A stretch of 64,000 nucleotides of DNA from Symbiodinium sp. CCMP2592 (GCA_905221615.1 CAJNDT010000957.1:297794-361793), one strand, 5' to 3'. Positions 23,601 through 36,300 are shown, numbered from the stretch's first letter. Notes: generated from the letters alone by a model not told the origin. A program made the numbers and translations.

Positions 23601-25142
23601 GAAAGAAGCGCAGCAGCGCACCTCCGAGGTGGCTCTCTTTGCATATGGCGGCAGCACTCTCCGGTCTCTTCTGCTGGCCTACTTCTGCTGGATGTTCGTG
23701 GACTGATCAGGGTTCGCGGGTTGAGGCCAGGCCTTGCGGAAAGCTGCCTGACCCAATCGAAGGCTACTCATACTTCTCGCGAGTGCCAGCGGTCGCCACC
23801 TGTACCCGGCATGTAGTAGGCAGTCTTCGCACGAAACCTCAGCTGACACCAACCGCAGGACCCCTGCCCTGAGAAAGGCGGATATTCGCAGCTTGCAAGC
23901 AAGAAGAATGAGCCGCTTGCAGCCATGTGTGTGAACCATGGAAACAGTGCATATGATTTGTTAAATTCTGAGACCCCGGTATCAGTGAGTATCCAAGGAA
24001 CCTTGGTTTTGAAGAACATGTAATTCCAGGTCATTTTCGCACTAGATACGTTTTGCCGCACCACCTCAACACTTGTGCCACTGCTTGTGTAAAACCCTTT
24101 GCAGCTACTGTATACCTAGCTATACCACATTTGTGCTCCACTGTCTTGACTGCTGAAGCAGCGATCAGGCAATCTGAAACACGTACTTTTCTGTTATACT
24201 GTCATGTTGCCCTTACTGTTATTACATATGCCTTCTGGCTTCCAGACCCCGCCACCGCGGGAGGCTTTTGTGGAAGCTCGGAATCACTGCCACCCGACGG
24301 CAAAAGAGTGTTTTTGTTCTGAGTTCAAGGTGGGCTCAGGGGTTGGAGTGAACGCAGTATGTGTGCATGTCACATCTGGCGTGCCAGCAACAAGGTACCA
24401 AGACCCTACACCGTAGACTTAGCGTTACAAAAGAAGCCTAAGTCTAGACCCCAAGTCACGGTCAAGGCCCTCTTTATTCTTGAATCTTCCCTGCCGACAA
24501 CGGCCACCGTAAGCGCCCAGCACATGTCATAACTTCGACAAGACGGGAAAGAGTGCATGTCCCCTGGGCGCAAAAGGAGGCCCATGTGATTCAAACTTGT
24601 CCTCTCGTGAAGAGGTTGGCGCTTCTTCTTGCATTCACGCACAGGCATCGCATGCGTGCTGGTGATTGAGGCTCAAGCAGTCGATGCACGTAACATCATG
24701 TAACCATTAACTTCCAGCCGTGCGTGACGGACAGAAGAAAGATCAGATATGTTGGTTTAGTCCAGAATCGCATACTTGAGAAATCGTTGGATGTCAAAGT
24801 ACATGTCGGCAGTCTGCTTCCGACTTGTTCCATGATCATGTATAGTTCCGGAAGGGCGACTCATGCCAAATGCACCTGACATCCTTCACTCAACGGACTT
24901 CCTAGACAAGAGACCCACCAACGTGTTACTGCTGGGCTACTGTTACGGAAGTCATCTAAGTAACCATAAGATGGGTGTATAGTAAATTATAAGGGTTTCC
25001 TTATCATACTAACCTGATTAATTCACAATCCCTAACAAACCCCTAAACCCTAAACCCCCAAAGCCAAAAACCCTAGACCCTAAACCCTTCAATCCGTAAA
25101 CCCCTCAGCAACTCCGTATCTTTGGAGCCCACTGAAACATGG
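20700..25142. other. Repeat-bearing intergenic stretch
   Basis: It holds TA/TACA microsatellite at about 21305-21400 and CTG/CTA trinucleotides at about 21990-22155 (source of a 111-codon repeat ORF). A GATTAGGATA/TTAGTGAGGG short tandem lies at 20857-20940 and telomere-like units at 25028-25092. One longer ORF is listed separately. No recognised gene. Confidence 0.5.
23132..23527 (+). CDS. Candidate ORF, 131 codons, unknown function
   Basis: A plus-strand ORF from an ATG-bearing segment (GTCACGGCATGGAG) to TGA, with mixed codon usage and no low-complexity sequence. It reads SPGSANNLKPAAGFTSIDVA in the middle. A 73-codon minus ORF lies opposite. There is no homology, and it could be chance. 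Confidence 0.3.
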   Translation: MKGHGMEPCKVDVVKFMTTVPTNPHDASRKTVASYILQCKSPGSANNLKPAAGFTSIDVAVELFALATTHLKLQIPTSIGPFFGQGCVAYPPADAMDTLICATFLCTFPLNSIAACLSATVPCNDFRYDWF

Positions 25143-28100
25143 ATGAGCGCCATGGCGTCTCGAGCCAAAGCCTTCGGTTTGCTGCTGCTACCTGGATCGC
25201 AAGTTTCTAAATGGGAAGTTGCACCGAAGTCTGTTCTTCTCATCATGATTGCTGATAGTCTTCCTCTTGTTGCTATCACAAGTATTTGCTGTTATTGAAA
25301 AACATGATATGTCTTGCCATGTGTTGTCCTTTGCCCAGCTCGTGTCGAGGCTGTTGGTGCTCAATGTCATTTGGACTTTATCTTCCGCGTTGGCGCAATA
25401 CCTGTACGGCGACCTGCATTTTGACAGCCCGCCGCTTTTCAGTGAAGGTCCACGCATTCAAGCACCCTTTGGGTTGACTTTCTGATGGGTTCTCGGCGAA
25501 GCCTTGGTTGAGGGTTTTGGACTTTGGGCTCTCTGGTGCCTTACCAGCAAGACTAAGGTGACTAAGGTTCTTTTTCACATACACAGCGGCCTTCAGCTTC
25601 GCACTGCTGATCCCACTCCACCACTTGGGGACATGGCTCCTGCCACCGCAGTCTTCGGCTCGGGCTACACAGGAGAGCGCCCAAAGAAAGGCAACATTGC
25701 TTTTTTGGGTTTCTGCTTTACGGTGTATGCGGGGTCTGTCCCGGTAAGTTGGAGTGTCCACATCGCACAACTAGTCCCAAATATCCGCAAGCTTTTAAAA
25801 TCCCAAACCTGCAGGAGGATGAGCCGATCCAACGCAAGCTTGGAGATCGCCACCGTCCTTGGACTCCTCGCGACCACCTGTACGCCGCGATACGGATGAT
25901 GCCCATTTGGGTACCCTGCTGGCTTTTCTGAAGACGTTTGATACAGCTTTCAGTAGGGACATACACGAACAGGTCCCATGTATAAACAGTTCATGCAAAA
26001 GAAGCTGCTGTTCAGGATTAAGGCTCGTCCTGTTGAAAAGTGTGCAGCTATTGCCATTGTAGGGAGTTGAAACGTCGGAAGTTGGAGGCCGGACGTGGGA
26101 GCTTCAGGAGATGGCGGGGACTCTTATGCACAATCGGAGTCGGACACTCATAGCACCGATGTTAGTACCATAGTATGGTAATAGTATAGTATTTCACACT
26201 AGTGTACTAGGCTTTCTTAAAGTCTCCCGGACTTGCTTGCTTCTTTTTTTTGTTTGGGGGATCTGTGACCACTGGACAGCCCAGACCAACTTCATGACAT
26301 TCATTCAATCCTGAAGCGCTTCTTGTAGGTAATGCACGACCCCAGGCACCCTGTTTTGCGTAGAGGTGTGTTGCCAGTGGCAAGAGGAGGGGAGAGGTTT
26401 GGGTCTAAGTATCCCTGTGGCAAACCTAGATCTTTGCCGAACATCGCTGGGAGTATGTACTCCGTGTACGTTTTCATAGGGCCGTAAAGCTAGCATGTGC
26501 TCTCCAACACCTGGACCATGTCACCAGGCAGGGCTGGGCAGATCCATTCAGGAGTCTTGTGCTGAGAGTCTGCGCCTAATGTCCCTGAATTCTCCACACT
26601 CTTCACAGACTAAAAGCCCGATATGTTGCCCTTTTCTACATCCCAAGTTAACCAGCACAAGCGTTGCTGAATGCCTCCCAACACATATATGTCCCTCGCT
26701 GCAAGTCCCCGACGAAAGGCGTAACTCCTGCTTAGGTACTTGGCAATTTGACTTGGAACATGTCGCTCAAGTCAACTTCTATTGCTTCGGCCACCGCCTT
26801 GGACTCCACGACCCAGCATTCGTTTTGGCACTTGTTTCCAGCTTTTGCCAGGGAGGCACTGTAGAAGTAGCTGATGCACTTTATCGTCTTCCACCAAACA
26901 TAAGTAATTCTTAGGGGTACTTAGAAATAATTTTTAATTTTTGGTCATTATAATCCCTATGAAACAGCTACAATTATAATTTTTGCTAGGGTTCTAAGTT
27001 CAGTCTAGAATTGAGGACATCCATTTTTGCGTTCTTGATCGTCGTCCTCATCAAGGACGAGCAATTTGGGTGGAGAAAGGTCTCAGGCTGGGTGCTGATT
27101 AAGCGAAAATGCATAGGTTTCCTAATATTTGGGGTACTCATTTTGGGGTCCTAGTGATAAGGGTTAGTTTATTTCGGATCATTTTGGGAGATCTCCATGT
27201 GCGACAAGATTCTTGGATTCCGGGCCGTATTGGCATGGCTGCTGGATCTCTGTTATTCCAAACGAGACCTGCTTCACAAGAGTTGATGCTGGGAACACTG
27301 TTATGCAACGGCGTTTTTCAATTTGTCAAATTCCTTGATGGATTTCCTAGGCTCCTCCAAGAAACTCATAGCAAGGAGTACTGAGTCATGACTATCCTGA
27401 TACCTCCAGATTTGGTTCAGATTTGTGCATGCAGCGCCAGGTGTCTTGTTGGGCGTTGCTGGCTCTGTTCTGACATCTCTGCACGATGCGAAGGGCTCGC
27501 GGTCCTTGTCTTCAGGCTCCCTTCTGTTGGGTGATCTTTTGGCTTTGGTGTCCGCCGCATCATCTGCGATCTTCGTGGTTCAGGCGCGCGTGCTGTGCCC
27601 CAAGGATGAGTCCTTCTACAGCATGCAGCTGGTACTCGGATATGGGGGCTTGTTGAGTACGATGCTCCTGGCTGCTGGGCTTGTTTCAGTTGAGATTTGG
27701 CCACGCATGAGCCACGTCAGCAAGGGTACTTTTTGAAAATGCCCAAGAGTTTTCCGTGGCATTTCAGCGCAACATTCATCAAGGCTCCTGTCGCGCTATG
27801 GCAAGCCTCCTCCGCCCAGCTGACACTGGGTTCTTGTTAAGGAAAAAAGCTTAAGGTACCATAAAAAAAGGAAACCATATATAGTGCTTACTACAGATGC
27901 CTGGTAATTTAATGAGACCCCATAAGAAGAGCCCAGGACATGGGCCATTGGGGGAGCTCTGATGGTCCAAGGTCTGGTGGCACACGTTTTTGTTGACTCT
28001 TGGGGGCAGTTTACGGAATTCTGGTTGCTCATTGCGTTCAGTCTTCAAGCATGCAGCGCTCGATAGCGGGGCCTAGTGCAGCTACATACAGTTTTTGAGA

Positions 28101-30177
28101 CGTTACATCCGAAAGCTTTTCAAGAAAGACGTGAATTGCTGGGTCGTGTGCCAGAACTCAGGGAGAGGTCCGGCTTTTTAAACTCCAAGAACACACGCGC
28201 CTGTGTTTGAAAGGCACCGGGACAACTTCCCTCCATCCATGCAAAACCCAGGGGGAGTGGAGGTCAACTGCCTACGCATAGCCAAGCAGTGTTGCAGTGT
28301 TGTACCTGTTCATGCTCATGTTTCTGTTTTCGAAAGCCGGACAAGTCGGAGCTCTTTGAGACAATCTGCCCTCAACCCTCTTCCAACAAACCCCGCGACA
28401 ACTCCCAACACCTGACAACTGAACCTTCCTTTCGAGTCAGCAAGGTCCCGTTCTAGATGCTTGTGAGGTATCATCATGCAGCACAGGATTCAGATTCGTC
28501 TAGGTACTTGCAAGTAAGTCTTCAGGACCCTAAGCCCTACACCCACCGTATTCCTCGCCTGGATTATCCGAGCGCGACCGCTCAAACCCTAAACCCGTAG
28601 GTAAGCCCTTAGGAAATCCAAAGCCATTAAGTAAGCCATTAGGACGGAAATCCAAAGCCCTTAACGAAATCCAAAGCCCTCAAGTAAGCCCTTAGGAAAT
28701 CCAAAGCCCTGAAGTAAGTCCTTAGGACCCTGAGGCCCTTAAGTAAGTCCTTAGGACTACCTCTGGCTGCGCGTCTCACGGATTGTTGGTGCAACGCTGG
28801 CTACGGTGAGCATCTCCCTTGGGCCTCATGGCTTGCCCTTTTTAGGCCCCTACATAGGGTGATTTTCCATGATTTTCCCAAAAATTGGAATATCATTGTG
28901 GGGTGCCCATGAAAAGGATTGTAGTCAATTAGGATTTATTTTGGGGTTTCAGTATTTATGAGATTTTAGCTTCTAGGGCTTGTGCCTCCGGGCCCGGGCC
29001 TGTCAATCGTTTGAGGTGGTCCAGGTTCTCTACAAAAAGGACAGTACCTATAGTCTCCATTGTAGTTCCTTTTTTAGGTTATCCAAAATCTCTATTACAA
29101 GATCCTAACCATAAAGTTGGTTAACCAAAAAATGAGCTACAATGGAGACTATAGGTACGACTAGATGGCTTGTTGAAACACATCCCAGGACATGTTCCGA
29201 AATACGCCAAGGCCACTAGTAAAGGTCCTCAACTTGGCCCTCTTAAGCCTTGACATGACGCCGCAACCCCATACGCACAGGGTTACATATCTATCTATCT
29301 ATCTATATATATATGTATATATATAATATACCTGTATATAGTAGAAGGTAGGGTTCCAAATTCGGAACTACTATTCTGATTTCGGGAAGTATCCCCCACA
29401 AAAGTACCTAGGACCCTTTGGGAGAAGGCTTCTTTCGAGGGGCCTCAGCCTCAGGACAGAAACCTTGAAGAGCGCAACCCCAAGACCTGCAGAGTCATGA
29501 ATGAAGTCCAGGGTTTCTAGGGTTCAAAAGGTGTACGAAGGCCCTAGAGTTTGAGTGTATAGGGTTCATAGGGTCGTAAGGTTTTGAATCTCAGGATTCC
29601 GATGGCAATTGTCTGCGACCTCGTTATGCAGAAGCCCAGCGTCCTGTCTTTCCAGTCGCTGGTGGGAGCTTCAGCCATCACCGTCGGGCACCTCGATTTG
29701 GATTTTGTAGTAGAGAAGTCCCCGAACTAAGCCGTCGTCTGTGATGTAAATGAGAGCTTCCGAAAATCAGGGGGTACCTTATTTGGGGTCCTTATAAGGA
29801 TGATCCTAGTATTTAAAGTCCTATATTAGGGTCCTCTATTTTCGGAACCCTCCAGATGGACAAAGTGTTGAAACGGGTTGGTGGGTGGGATTATCGGAGC
29901 CAATTTCGGGATTGCAAGAAAATGGATACACCCGACCTTCCTCAACCAAACAGGTGCGTTTTTTGCAAGGAAGTTTCCGAGTACAACAGTATAAGCACCT
30001 GCCTTCAGAGGTGCGGGTACCAGAAGCTCCTTTGAACAAAAGCCGTGATGCAGGTTCATCCTAGTGCACCTGGGCAGCGCAGCAGACGCCACGGAGGAGT
30101 TGCGGTCTGAGCTCGTCGCGGAGATGCAATCCGAGCCTGCTGCAGAAGGCGTGCCAACTCAGACTTCAGTGGCATGA
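25143..30177 (+). CDS. SLC35F5/THI74-like DMT-superfamily transporter, 11 exons, about 349 aa
   Basis: Exons: 25143-25198, 25350-25441, 25691-25743, 25815-25910, 26736-26815, 27016-27086, 27441-27699 (or 27708), 27937-27994, 28755-28822, 29595-29687, 30054-30177. All phases agree. The family is the EamA/SLC35F branch of drug/metabolite transporters: about ten membrane helices moving small solutes across organelle or plasma membranes, with substrate unknown here. Diagnostic segments are NVIWTLSSALAQYLYG (helix 1), PIWVLGNLTWNMSLKSTSIA (helices 3-4), DEQFGWRKVSGVLLGVAGSV, GDLLALVSAASSAIFVVQA, DYLWLRVSRIVGATLATVS and a last helix ending ITVGFILVHLG. An acidic soluble tail follows (ATEELRSELVAEM). 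Donors are GC, GT, GT, GT, GC, GC, GC (or GA), GA, GC, GC, and every acceptor is AG|G. The start is the ATG at 25143; a second in-frame ATG (GCCATGGCG) is at 25152. Introns carry F9, a tandem repeat, F4 and F1. Family assignment is firm; individual borders are inferred. Confidence 0.88.
26912..27008. repeat. F9 element in transporter intron 5
   Basis: TTAGGGGTACTTAGAAATAA at the left and GGTTCTAAGTTCAGTCTAG at the right. It ends 7 bases before the AG|G acceptor of the exon at 27016. Confidence 0.75.
28600..28754. repeat. Tandem repeat with splice-like units, transporter intron 8
   Basis: About five copies of a 27-34 bp unit built from AAGTAAGCCCTTAGGAAATC and CAAAGCCCT. Each unit carries a GTAAG and a CCTTAG|GA. 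The last CCTTAG is the acceptor of the exon at 28755. Confidence 0.8.
29046..29158. repeat. F4 TIR element in transporter intron 9
   Basis: ACCTATAGTCTCCATTGTAG and CTACAATGGAGACTATAGGT are perfectly inverted, with TTCCTTTTTT and AAAAAATGAG next to them. The second copy is at 41502-41609. Confidence 0.9.
29751..29852. repeat. F1 TIR element in transporter intron 10
   Basis: AGAGCTTCCGAAAATCAGGG at the left and CCTCTATTTTCGGAACCCTC at the right. It is in the opposite interior orientation to the 10197 copy (GGTACCTTATTTGGGGTCC reads forward). Confidence 0.85.
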
Positions 30178-30311
30178 GAAAAGGCAGCTTTGCAAATACG
30201 CTGGGGCGTTTTCGAAGGCCCACGTGGGTTGCTATTAAGCTCCAGGGCGGAAGCCATGTACTTCTAGGCATCAGAGCCTGCAAGTGTAAAACCCTCAATG
30301 TTCACTGAAAT

Positions 30312-33300
30312 ATGCTTGACGACGAAGCATTGCAAGCCATCGTAAGCTGTCGCAGTGGCAGCGAGTGTTTGTGGCTCCGAGCGTATACGGGCGATGGGTT
30401 GGATCCTGTGGAATCTTACTTGGAATTCATTTCACCTGTAGGCTTTGTTTTAAATGTTTGGGCATCGAAAGCAAAGCCAGGGCTGACAGACTCAGAGCTC
30501 TGCAGCTTCGCTCGCCGGGGACTTTGTGACCAGAAAAACCCACTGCAATCAAGGTAATGTAGGAACCTGATTAAGAAACCTTGGGTCTTTATGAGGGTTC
30601 CTTAAAATGAGTCCTACTATTTGGGGGTTATAGGCCCAGGGTTAAGCAGGTTCCTACATTATTTGTGCCCCCCAGAAGGGGCCAGGGGTCTTACTACGGT
30701 CTTATTGCTTCGTTGGGTGAAGTTGGAAAATCTACCTTCCGGGACGTTGGAGCTGTTCCCTCGACCCTCTGTACAATTTAGTGAAGAAAATTGGACAGAC
30801 AACAATGCTACTCCCGGGTTGATGGAGAGGCTGCGGAAGAAGAGACAATTGAGGCTTTGATGCCTCAAGGGCAGCATTTTGCAGCTGGGTGGGTACAGGC
30901 TGCCTATTTCACCTGGAAAGCAAGTACATTCCAACACAACTTGAAGCCCGTGCATGCTTTCGTCTCACCTCCCGAGTAATCCCACATGTGCTTAGGGCAT
31001 GGATTGCGCTCACTCGCCTGAGCCCCAACCCTACAAACCTTTCAGTGTTGGGTCGGTTGAACCCCACAGGCTATATCTATCGTCCCTAAACCCTAAACCC
31101 TATCGTATATAAGATGAAGACCTGGTTGCATTTTAGCAGGGACTGCAGCTGCTCCGGCACGACCGTGGGTTTGGAGGTTTGGGGTTTAGGGTTTAGGTTC
31201 AAAAAACTTCAGCTGTCGCCTGTTTCGCTGTTTTCTCAGGATTGCCTACGCAGGGGCTTCTTTTGGCAGTGGGCTTCGCGATATTTTCCTGCTGCCCGAC
31301 AGCACGAAGGATTACTACCAGCAGGATGCTTGGGTTTTTCGCGCGGTAACAATTATCGTGACTATGTTCAATGTTTTGCTATCCGCCTCGTCTCGACGTC
31401 GACATCCGTGCCTGCACATTCGCTATGAAGCGAACACAGCGTGCCAGCATAGGGTTTAGGGTTAGGGGTTTAGGCGATGCAAGGATCTGGCTAGCCCCAA
31501 GACCAGTGGCAACAAGGGGTTTAGGGTTTCTACTTTCAAAAATGTTCCACCTCTATCGCAGTTTGGGTTTCAAGTTTCTCGGCCCCGCGATCCGAAGTTG
31601 AAGGCATCTCGAGGCCAAGAAGAGAGACTCTTAGGTCCTCACGCAAAAGAGACGAGAGTGTCGTGATTCATTGAAGTATGAGGAAGCAGGCCGGAGTGCT
31701 AGGATAGAGAGCGCTGATTCAATGACTTCTGAGGTCACCATGCGAGTGACCGCACCTCTACCTGCTGACAAGGGACCTTACATCTTCGTGTGCCATCCGC
31801 ACGGCAACTCGGCTCCCTAGCCTCCCAGCAAAATATAGGGTCCTAAACTAAATGATTACCCACACTATTTTGGGGGTTCCTTAAAGTTCCTTATTATAAG
31901 TACAGTGTAATATACCCCAAAACCTTGTTCTAACCATTAAGGCCCCTATATTACGAGGAGTCGCAAGATATTGGAGCAAGTGTTGTTTGTTATGTTGCCC
32001 TCCTCTACCTTGACCCGAGACAGATCACTTTTGGAGACATTGCAGTACCCCAAGAAGTTGCAAGGCTCGCGGGTCGTTCCTACATGCCTTCCGAAAGACG
32101 GCAGAGCGTTCTATCATGTTCTATCAGCGTTTGAGCAGACCCCCAATTTTCGTATAGATTCTCCCTGAAGCATAAACACCCGCCCTTGCTCAAGACACTG
32201 TCGATGTGGTGCAAGGTATCATCGGAGTATCTCCGATGACGGCCTTTGGGACGGATGCCTGCGGACGCTCCGTCGCAGTGTTTTTTGCCTTAGTCCGTGT
32301 GTATGGCTTAGGTACCAGACTTAGTCGCGTGGAACCTGGACGAGAGATCATCAGGAATATTCTGTAGCAACGCAGTGGAGCACTCCGCTGTTTCGGTGGG
32401 TGCTATTGGGACGCCCCGGAACCCGAATCAAAGAAACGAAGCCGTATGACTACAGAGTAACCCCGAGAGTCACCGAGCTCAAATGACGTCAACAACCGAC
32501 CTTACGCTTTGCAGTCCTTCCCAGACTCACCCCTGAGATGCCGAATGAACAATAAGTAGTAAAAACAGCGGACGTATGAAAAAATCCGTGATTTGCCAGA
32601 TCAGGTTTGTTCATAGCCAGAATATTCATATTCGGTTGTGTTTTCCGATTATTACGTGTTGCTGAAACTAATGAGGATTTACGTATGTGATTGTTGACTT
32701 GTGCTTCCCTTTACGAGACGTCAACGCTCAGGTGTACCCATTCTCTGTGTGTGTGTGCATGATGTGTGCATATCCAACCAAATTCAATGCGTGCATGCAT
32801 GCAGACGTATAAGTAGACGGACAGACAGACACACAGAGAGACAAACCGGCAACATAAGCACATATGCACAGTTGAAAGTTGATCATGCCCGGAAGAAACA
32901 TGTCTACACTCTACATGAGAATGGAATACAGAAGATCAGGCATGCAGCAACACCTGCAAGTAGTCGCATGCACTCTTCCTGTGTCCATCGTCAGCACCCT
33001 ATTCAGATTGCTGCCAGGGCCAGAACCCTTAGCCCTGTTCTCCAAAGATGCTAAACCCCCAAAGCCCTGAATCTCTAATCACCGCACCGCGAACCCTGAA
33101 TTGCTAAATTGCTAAATCTTATCAATCCCAAAACACGTGAGTTTCTTAACCTCCTACTCCCTGAACCCATAACCCTTTCGACCAAGCAGTCGAGGCTTCT
33201 CGAGAGCCTTCCCCGGCCTGAGAGTTCACCTCCTGGGCCACAACGCCATTTTCCGGATTCCGTTCTTCCGGGCTTCTTGGCCGCGACTGTCAGAGCTGTT

Positions 33301-36300
33301 TGGCTTCCCGGCATCGGAGTTCCCTAAGCATTGAAGTCGGAGCTCCTAGGGGAGTTAAACCCCAAAATCCCAAATGTCAGTGCATTTGGCCGGGATGGAA
33401 CTGCAGTTCTCGAGTTTCTTGCGCGACACTGTTAGGCTTCAAACTTGCTGCAAACAAATGCGGGAGTGCTTTAGCAATTTGGGTGGCTGAGCAAAGAGGA
33501 AGAAAACTGGGAACGATGTTGGACTCACGTGTTGCTGTCTCACACTTGATCTACTTCTCGTGTGGGGGTCTTAACATGGTCTTAACCTTGCCCCTACCAC
33601 CCTAAACCCTAAACCCTAAACCCTCGACTCTCTGCCTTAGGCCGCCAGAACCCCCAAGGCGCTGAACCTTCGCCCGGTCCACCAATTGCAAGAGCCGAAT
33701 CCTTGAGGCCTGAGTCCGAATTACTTGCTCCGAGGAATGGTGTTTGATGCACGGCCATGGAACCGTCAGCAAGAAGACATGTCTGCCGCTGAGCTTAAGT
33801 CGACGGTGTAGTCTGACGAGTAGACTCCATCCATAAGCCGCGCCGAAGCCCAAACCGTAAACCCTGACCTGCGACAGCCTAGACCCTCAAGTGGGGAGGC
33901 CAAGAGTTGAGCGCTCGAGGATGTCGGATTGCGTTGTTTTGGGGGTTTGGGATTCGTAAGAGACCCGTAGTGCAAACTTGAAAGCTCATGAGTAGCATGA
34001 TTGATTGCGGGGTTTTTAGGGTTTCGGGTCGAGGGTATCGGGTGCCTGTAAGTAATGGAGGCCATAAGCGAATTTGCTTACGTTGCATTTATTCGTTGCC
34101 CTATTCATCGTGGGGTGTTTGCTGCGGCAGGACAAATCATGTAATCCACTCGTGTCCTTTTTCCCGGCTTGAGTTCTGGCAAATTAGGGGCACCTTACTT
34201 TGGGCTCCTTGTGATGAGGATCCTGCTACGAGGGTGCTATATTAAGGTCCCCTATTTTCGGAAGCTCCCATATCTCAGTACTTCAAGACGCGGTATAAGA
34301 ATCATCCACTGGCTGACGTACGGGTGACCGGGTGACCCTGCTACTGCTCTCCACGACAATTGTTTCCTCAGGAAGGGCTTGGTAATGTCAATCTTTCGCA
34401 CACTTGATGCGAAAGGCTTCCAGCCAACTTGTGTCTGATGGCCCATGAGCCTGCACATAGTAGCAGCAGTAGTTGTAACCAAACTAACCTCATGTGTGAT
34501 GTACGGGTTCTCAGTAGTGATCTCGTCGAGGCGGATCCCTATGCAACGACGACCACCCTAACCAAACTAATAATAGCAATAGTTTCAAAAAATATCATCA
34601 AGAATAAGATTAATAGATATCAGTAGTAAGAAAATAGAAATAATGCATTGATGTCCATAGCTGCGCTTAAATTTCGATTTAATGAGCCCAGGCATCTCCT
34701 CCGCCACGGCCGCTGCATTGGCCTGGCACCAGGAGGAGACTCTTCGGGTCTTTGTCATTTACGATAAGGGAGCTTCCCGAAAATTAGGGGTACCTCTTTT
34801 GGGGGTCCTTATAATAAGGACCCTACTATTTAGGGTACTATATTAGTGTCCCCTATTTTCGGAAACTGCCATAGGTTCTTTTGGGGATGAGTTGTGGTGT
34901 AGAGCTCATAGGGATTACAGGGCTTATAGGGTTTAAAGACTTAAGGTTTATAGGGCTTCTAGGGCCTCTGGACTTGATCAAAAGTTTGGGAACTTGGAAG
35001 TTTACTTACTAGGGTCTGTTCAGAATTTCGGCTTAGGCTCGAAGTTCGGATTTGCGACCGAGGTCGCAGGCACTTCTGTACCACACGGGCACAGTCATTT
35101 AGATAAAGGTCTATGTGCTTCCGAAGCACCGAAAGGGAGGTGGCACGAATCCAGCTGCAATGCAAATTAATGCATCGGGGGTTTGTAAATTACGTGCTAC
35201 CAAGTACAAGGGCCAGGGTTCCGACAACCCCAACATCTCCAACACCCGATAGAAACCTAGCAGAGCCCTGGAAATCTCGATGCGGACTTCTAAACACCAC
35301 AGCGAAGCGTTGAATCTCCAAATCCCTGAACCCTGCACCCTAATCTCCCTAAGCCCTAAGCTGACAAAAGACACGAGGGTTCAAAAAATAAACTGGCTAA
35401 ACTCCCTACGCCCGAGTCACTTGGTTCCTAAGCTCTGAACCCTTTCCAAACCCCCAGAAGCTGTCCAGGAGCCAAGGAGAGTCTGGAGTCTGTGCCTGGC
35501 ACTATGCGCCTGGTCCTGCGCAGCCGCAAAGGCCACGTTAAACGTTTGGGGTTTAGTTCTAGGATGTCCGTGAGATCTTCAGACAGTCGTGCGCTTGCCA
35601 TTCCTGCTGCCAAGCTGATAATACAGAGCCTGGGTTCAGAAGAAGGGGAAGCAAAGCTGTTTAGGCATGTTTGCTGGCACACATGCTGAAAGGGATTAGT
35701 TGTTTTGGCGTTTTTTGCATTTCCGACAGGGACGCTCCAAAAGCGAGACCCTTGGATACTGATGAACGATCCCTCTGGAAGGCTACCAAAAGCAAAACAA
35801 AGATGCGGAGTTTTCGGGTTCAAGGTTTATGGTTTCCGACCACTTTTCAGCCGTTCTATTGGGCTTGTTGCACTGTGGCCCTCTTGGGGTACCGGGTCTC
35901 TCGGAAGAAGGTGATGCCCCTAAAGCGGGGGGGTTGGCCAGCCCTAAGCCTGAAGCAAAGCTTTCTACCATAACGATTAAAACTTCTTTGTCATAGTTGG
36001 GTAACATTTTACATTTTTATGGGTACTTAAACCCAATAAGGAATAAACATGTACATTGTTAATCCCATCCCAACCATGAACTAGACTTGGGTGCGAGAGG
36101 GCTCCGTGTCGGGCAAAGCACCTCCCCGACTCGCCAAACCTGCACACGCGTGTCTACTAGGTGACAGGTTTACCGAGTTTCCCTAGACGCTTGCCTCATC
36201 TTGCTTCGAGTTAGCTCCTCCGGGAGTATCACATTTACGTATGGGTCTTGAGGTGAGCAAGGCAGGTTAACCAAAGAACGAACGCGCAAGTGTCGTTTTG

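Noticed and set aside
25633..25931. A neat two-exon, 75-aa protein (start ATGGCTCCTGCC, stop TGA at 25931)
   Set aside because: Its second exon continues into PIW|VLGNLTWNMSLK when spliced at GT 25911. The segment is internal to the transporter, and the apparent start and stop lie in introns.
26548..26914. A plausible minus-strand gene (frame containing VESKAVAEAIEVDLSDMFQ, with a spliceable 3' exon)
   Set aside because: It is antisense to transporter exon 5 (LTWNMSLKSTSIASATALD), which fits the SLC35F family and joins in phase to ten other exons. The minus reading is a shadow.
28600..28754. Possible CRISPR-like array because of regularly spaced repeats
   Set aside because: Units are directly adjacent with no unique spacers, and the context is a eukaryotic intron.
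29856..30035. 59-codon ORF with a CVFC...C...C motif right after an F1 element
   Set aside because: It lies inside transporter intron 10 (29688-30053). The downstream exon 30054 fits the transporter C-terminus better.
31240..31455. A longer frame through 31240-31455 reading IAYAGASFGSGLRDIFLLPD and a hydrophobic stretch
   Set aside because: The alternative frame gives the DGAT2 YFP block (WASRYFPAARQ) in phase with the HPHG exon, so the longer ORF is out of frame.
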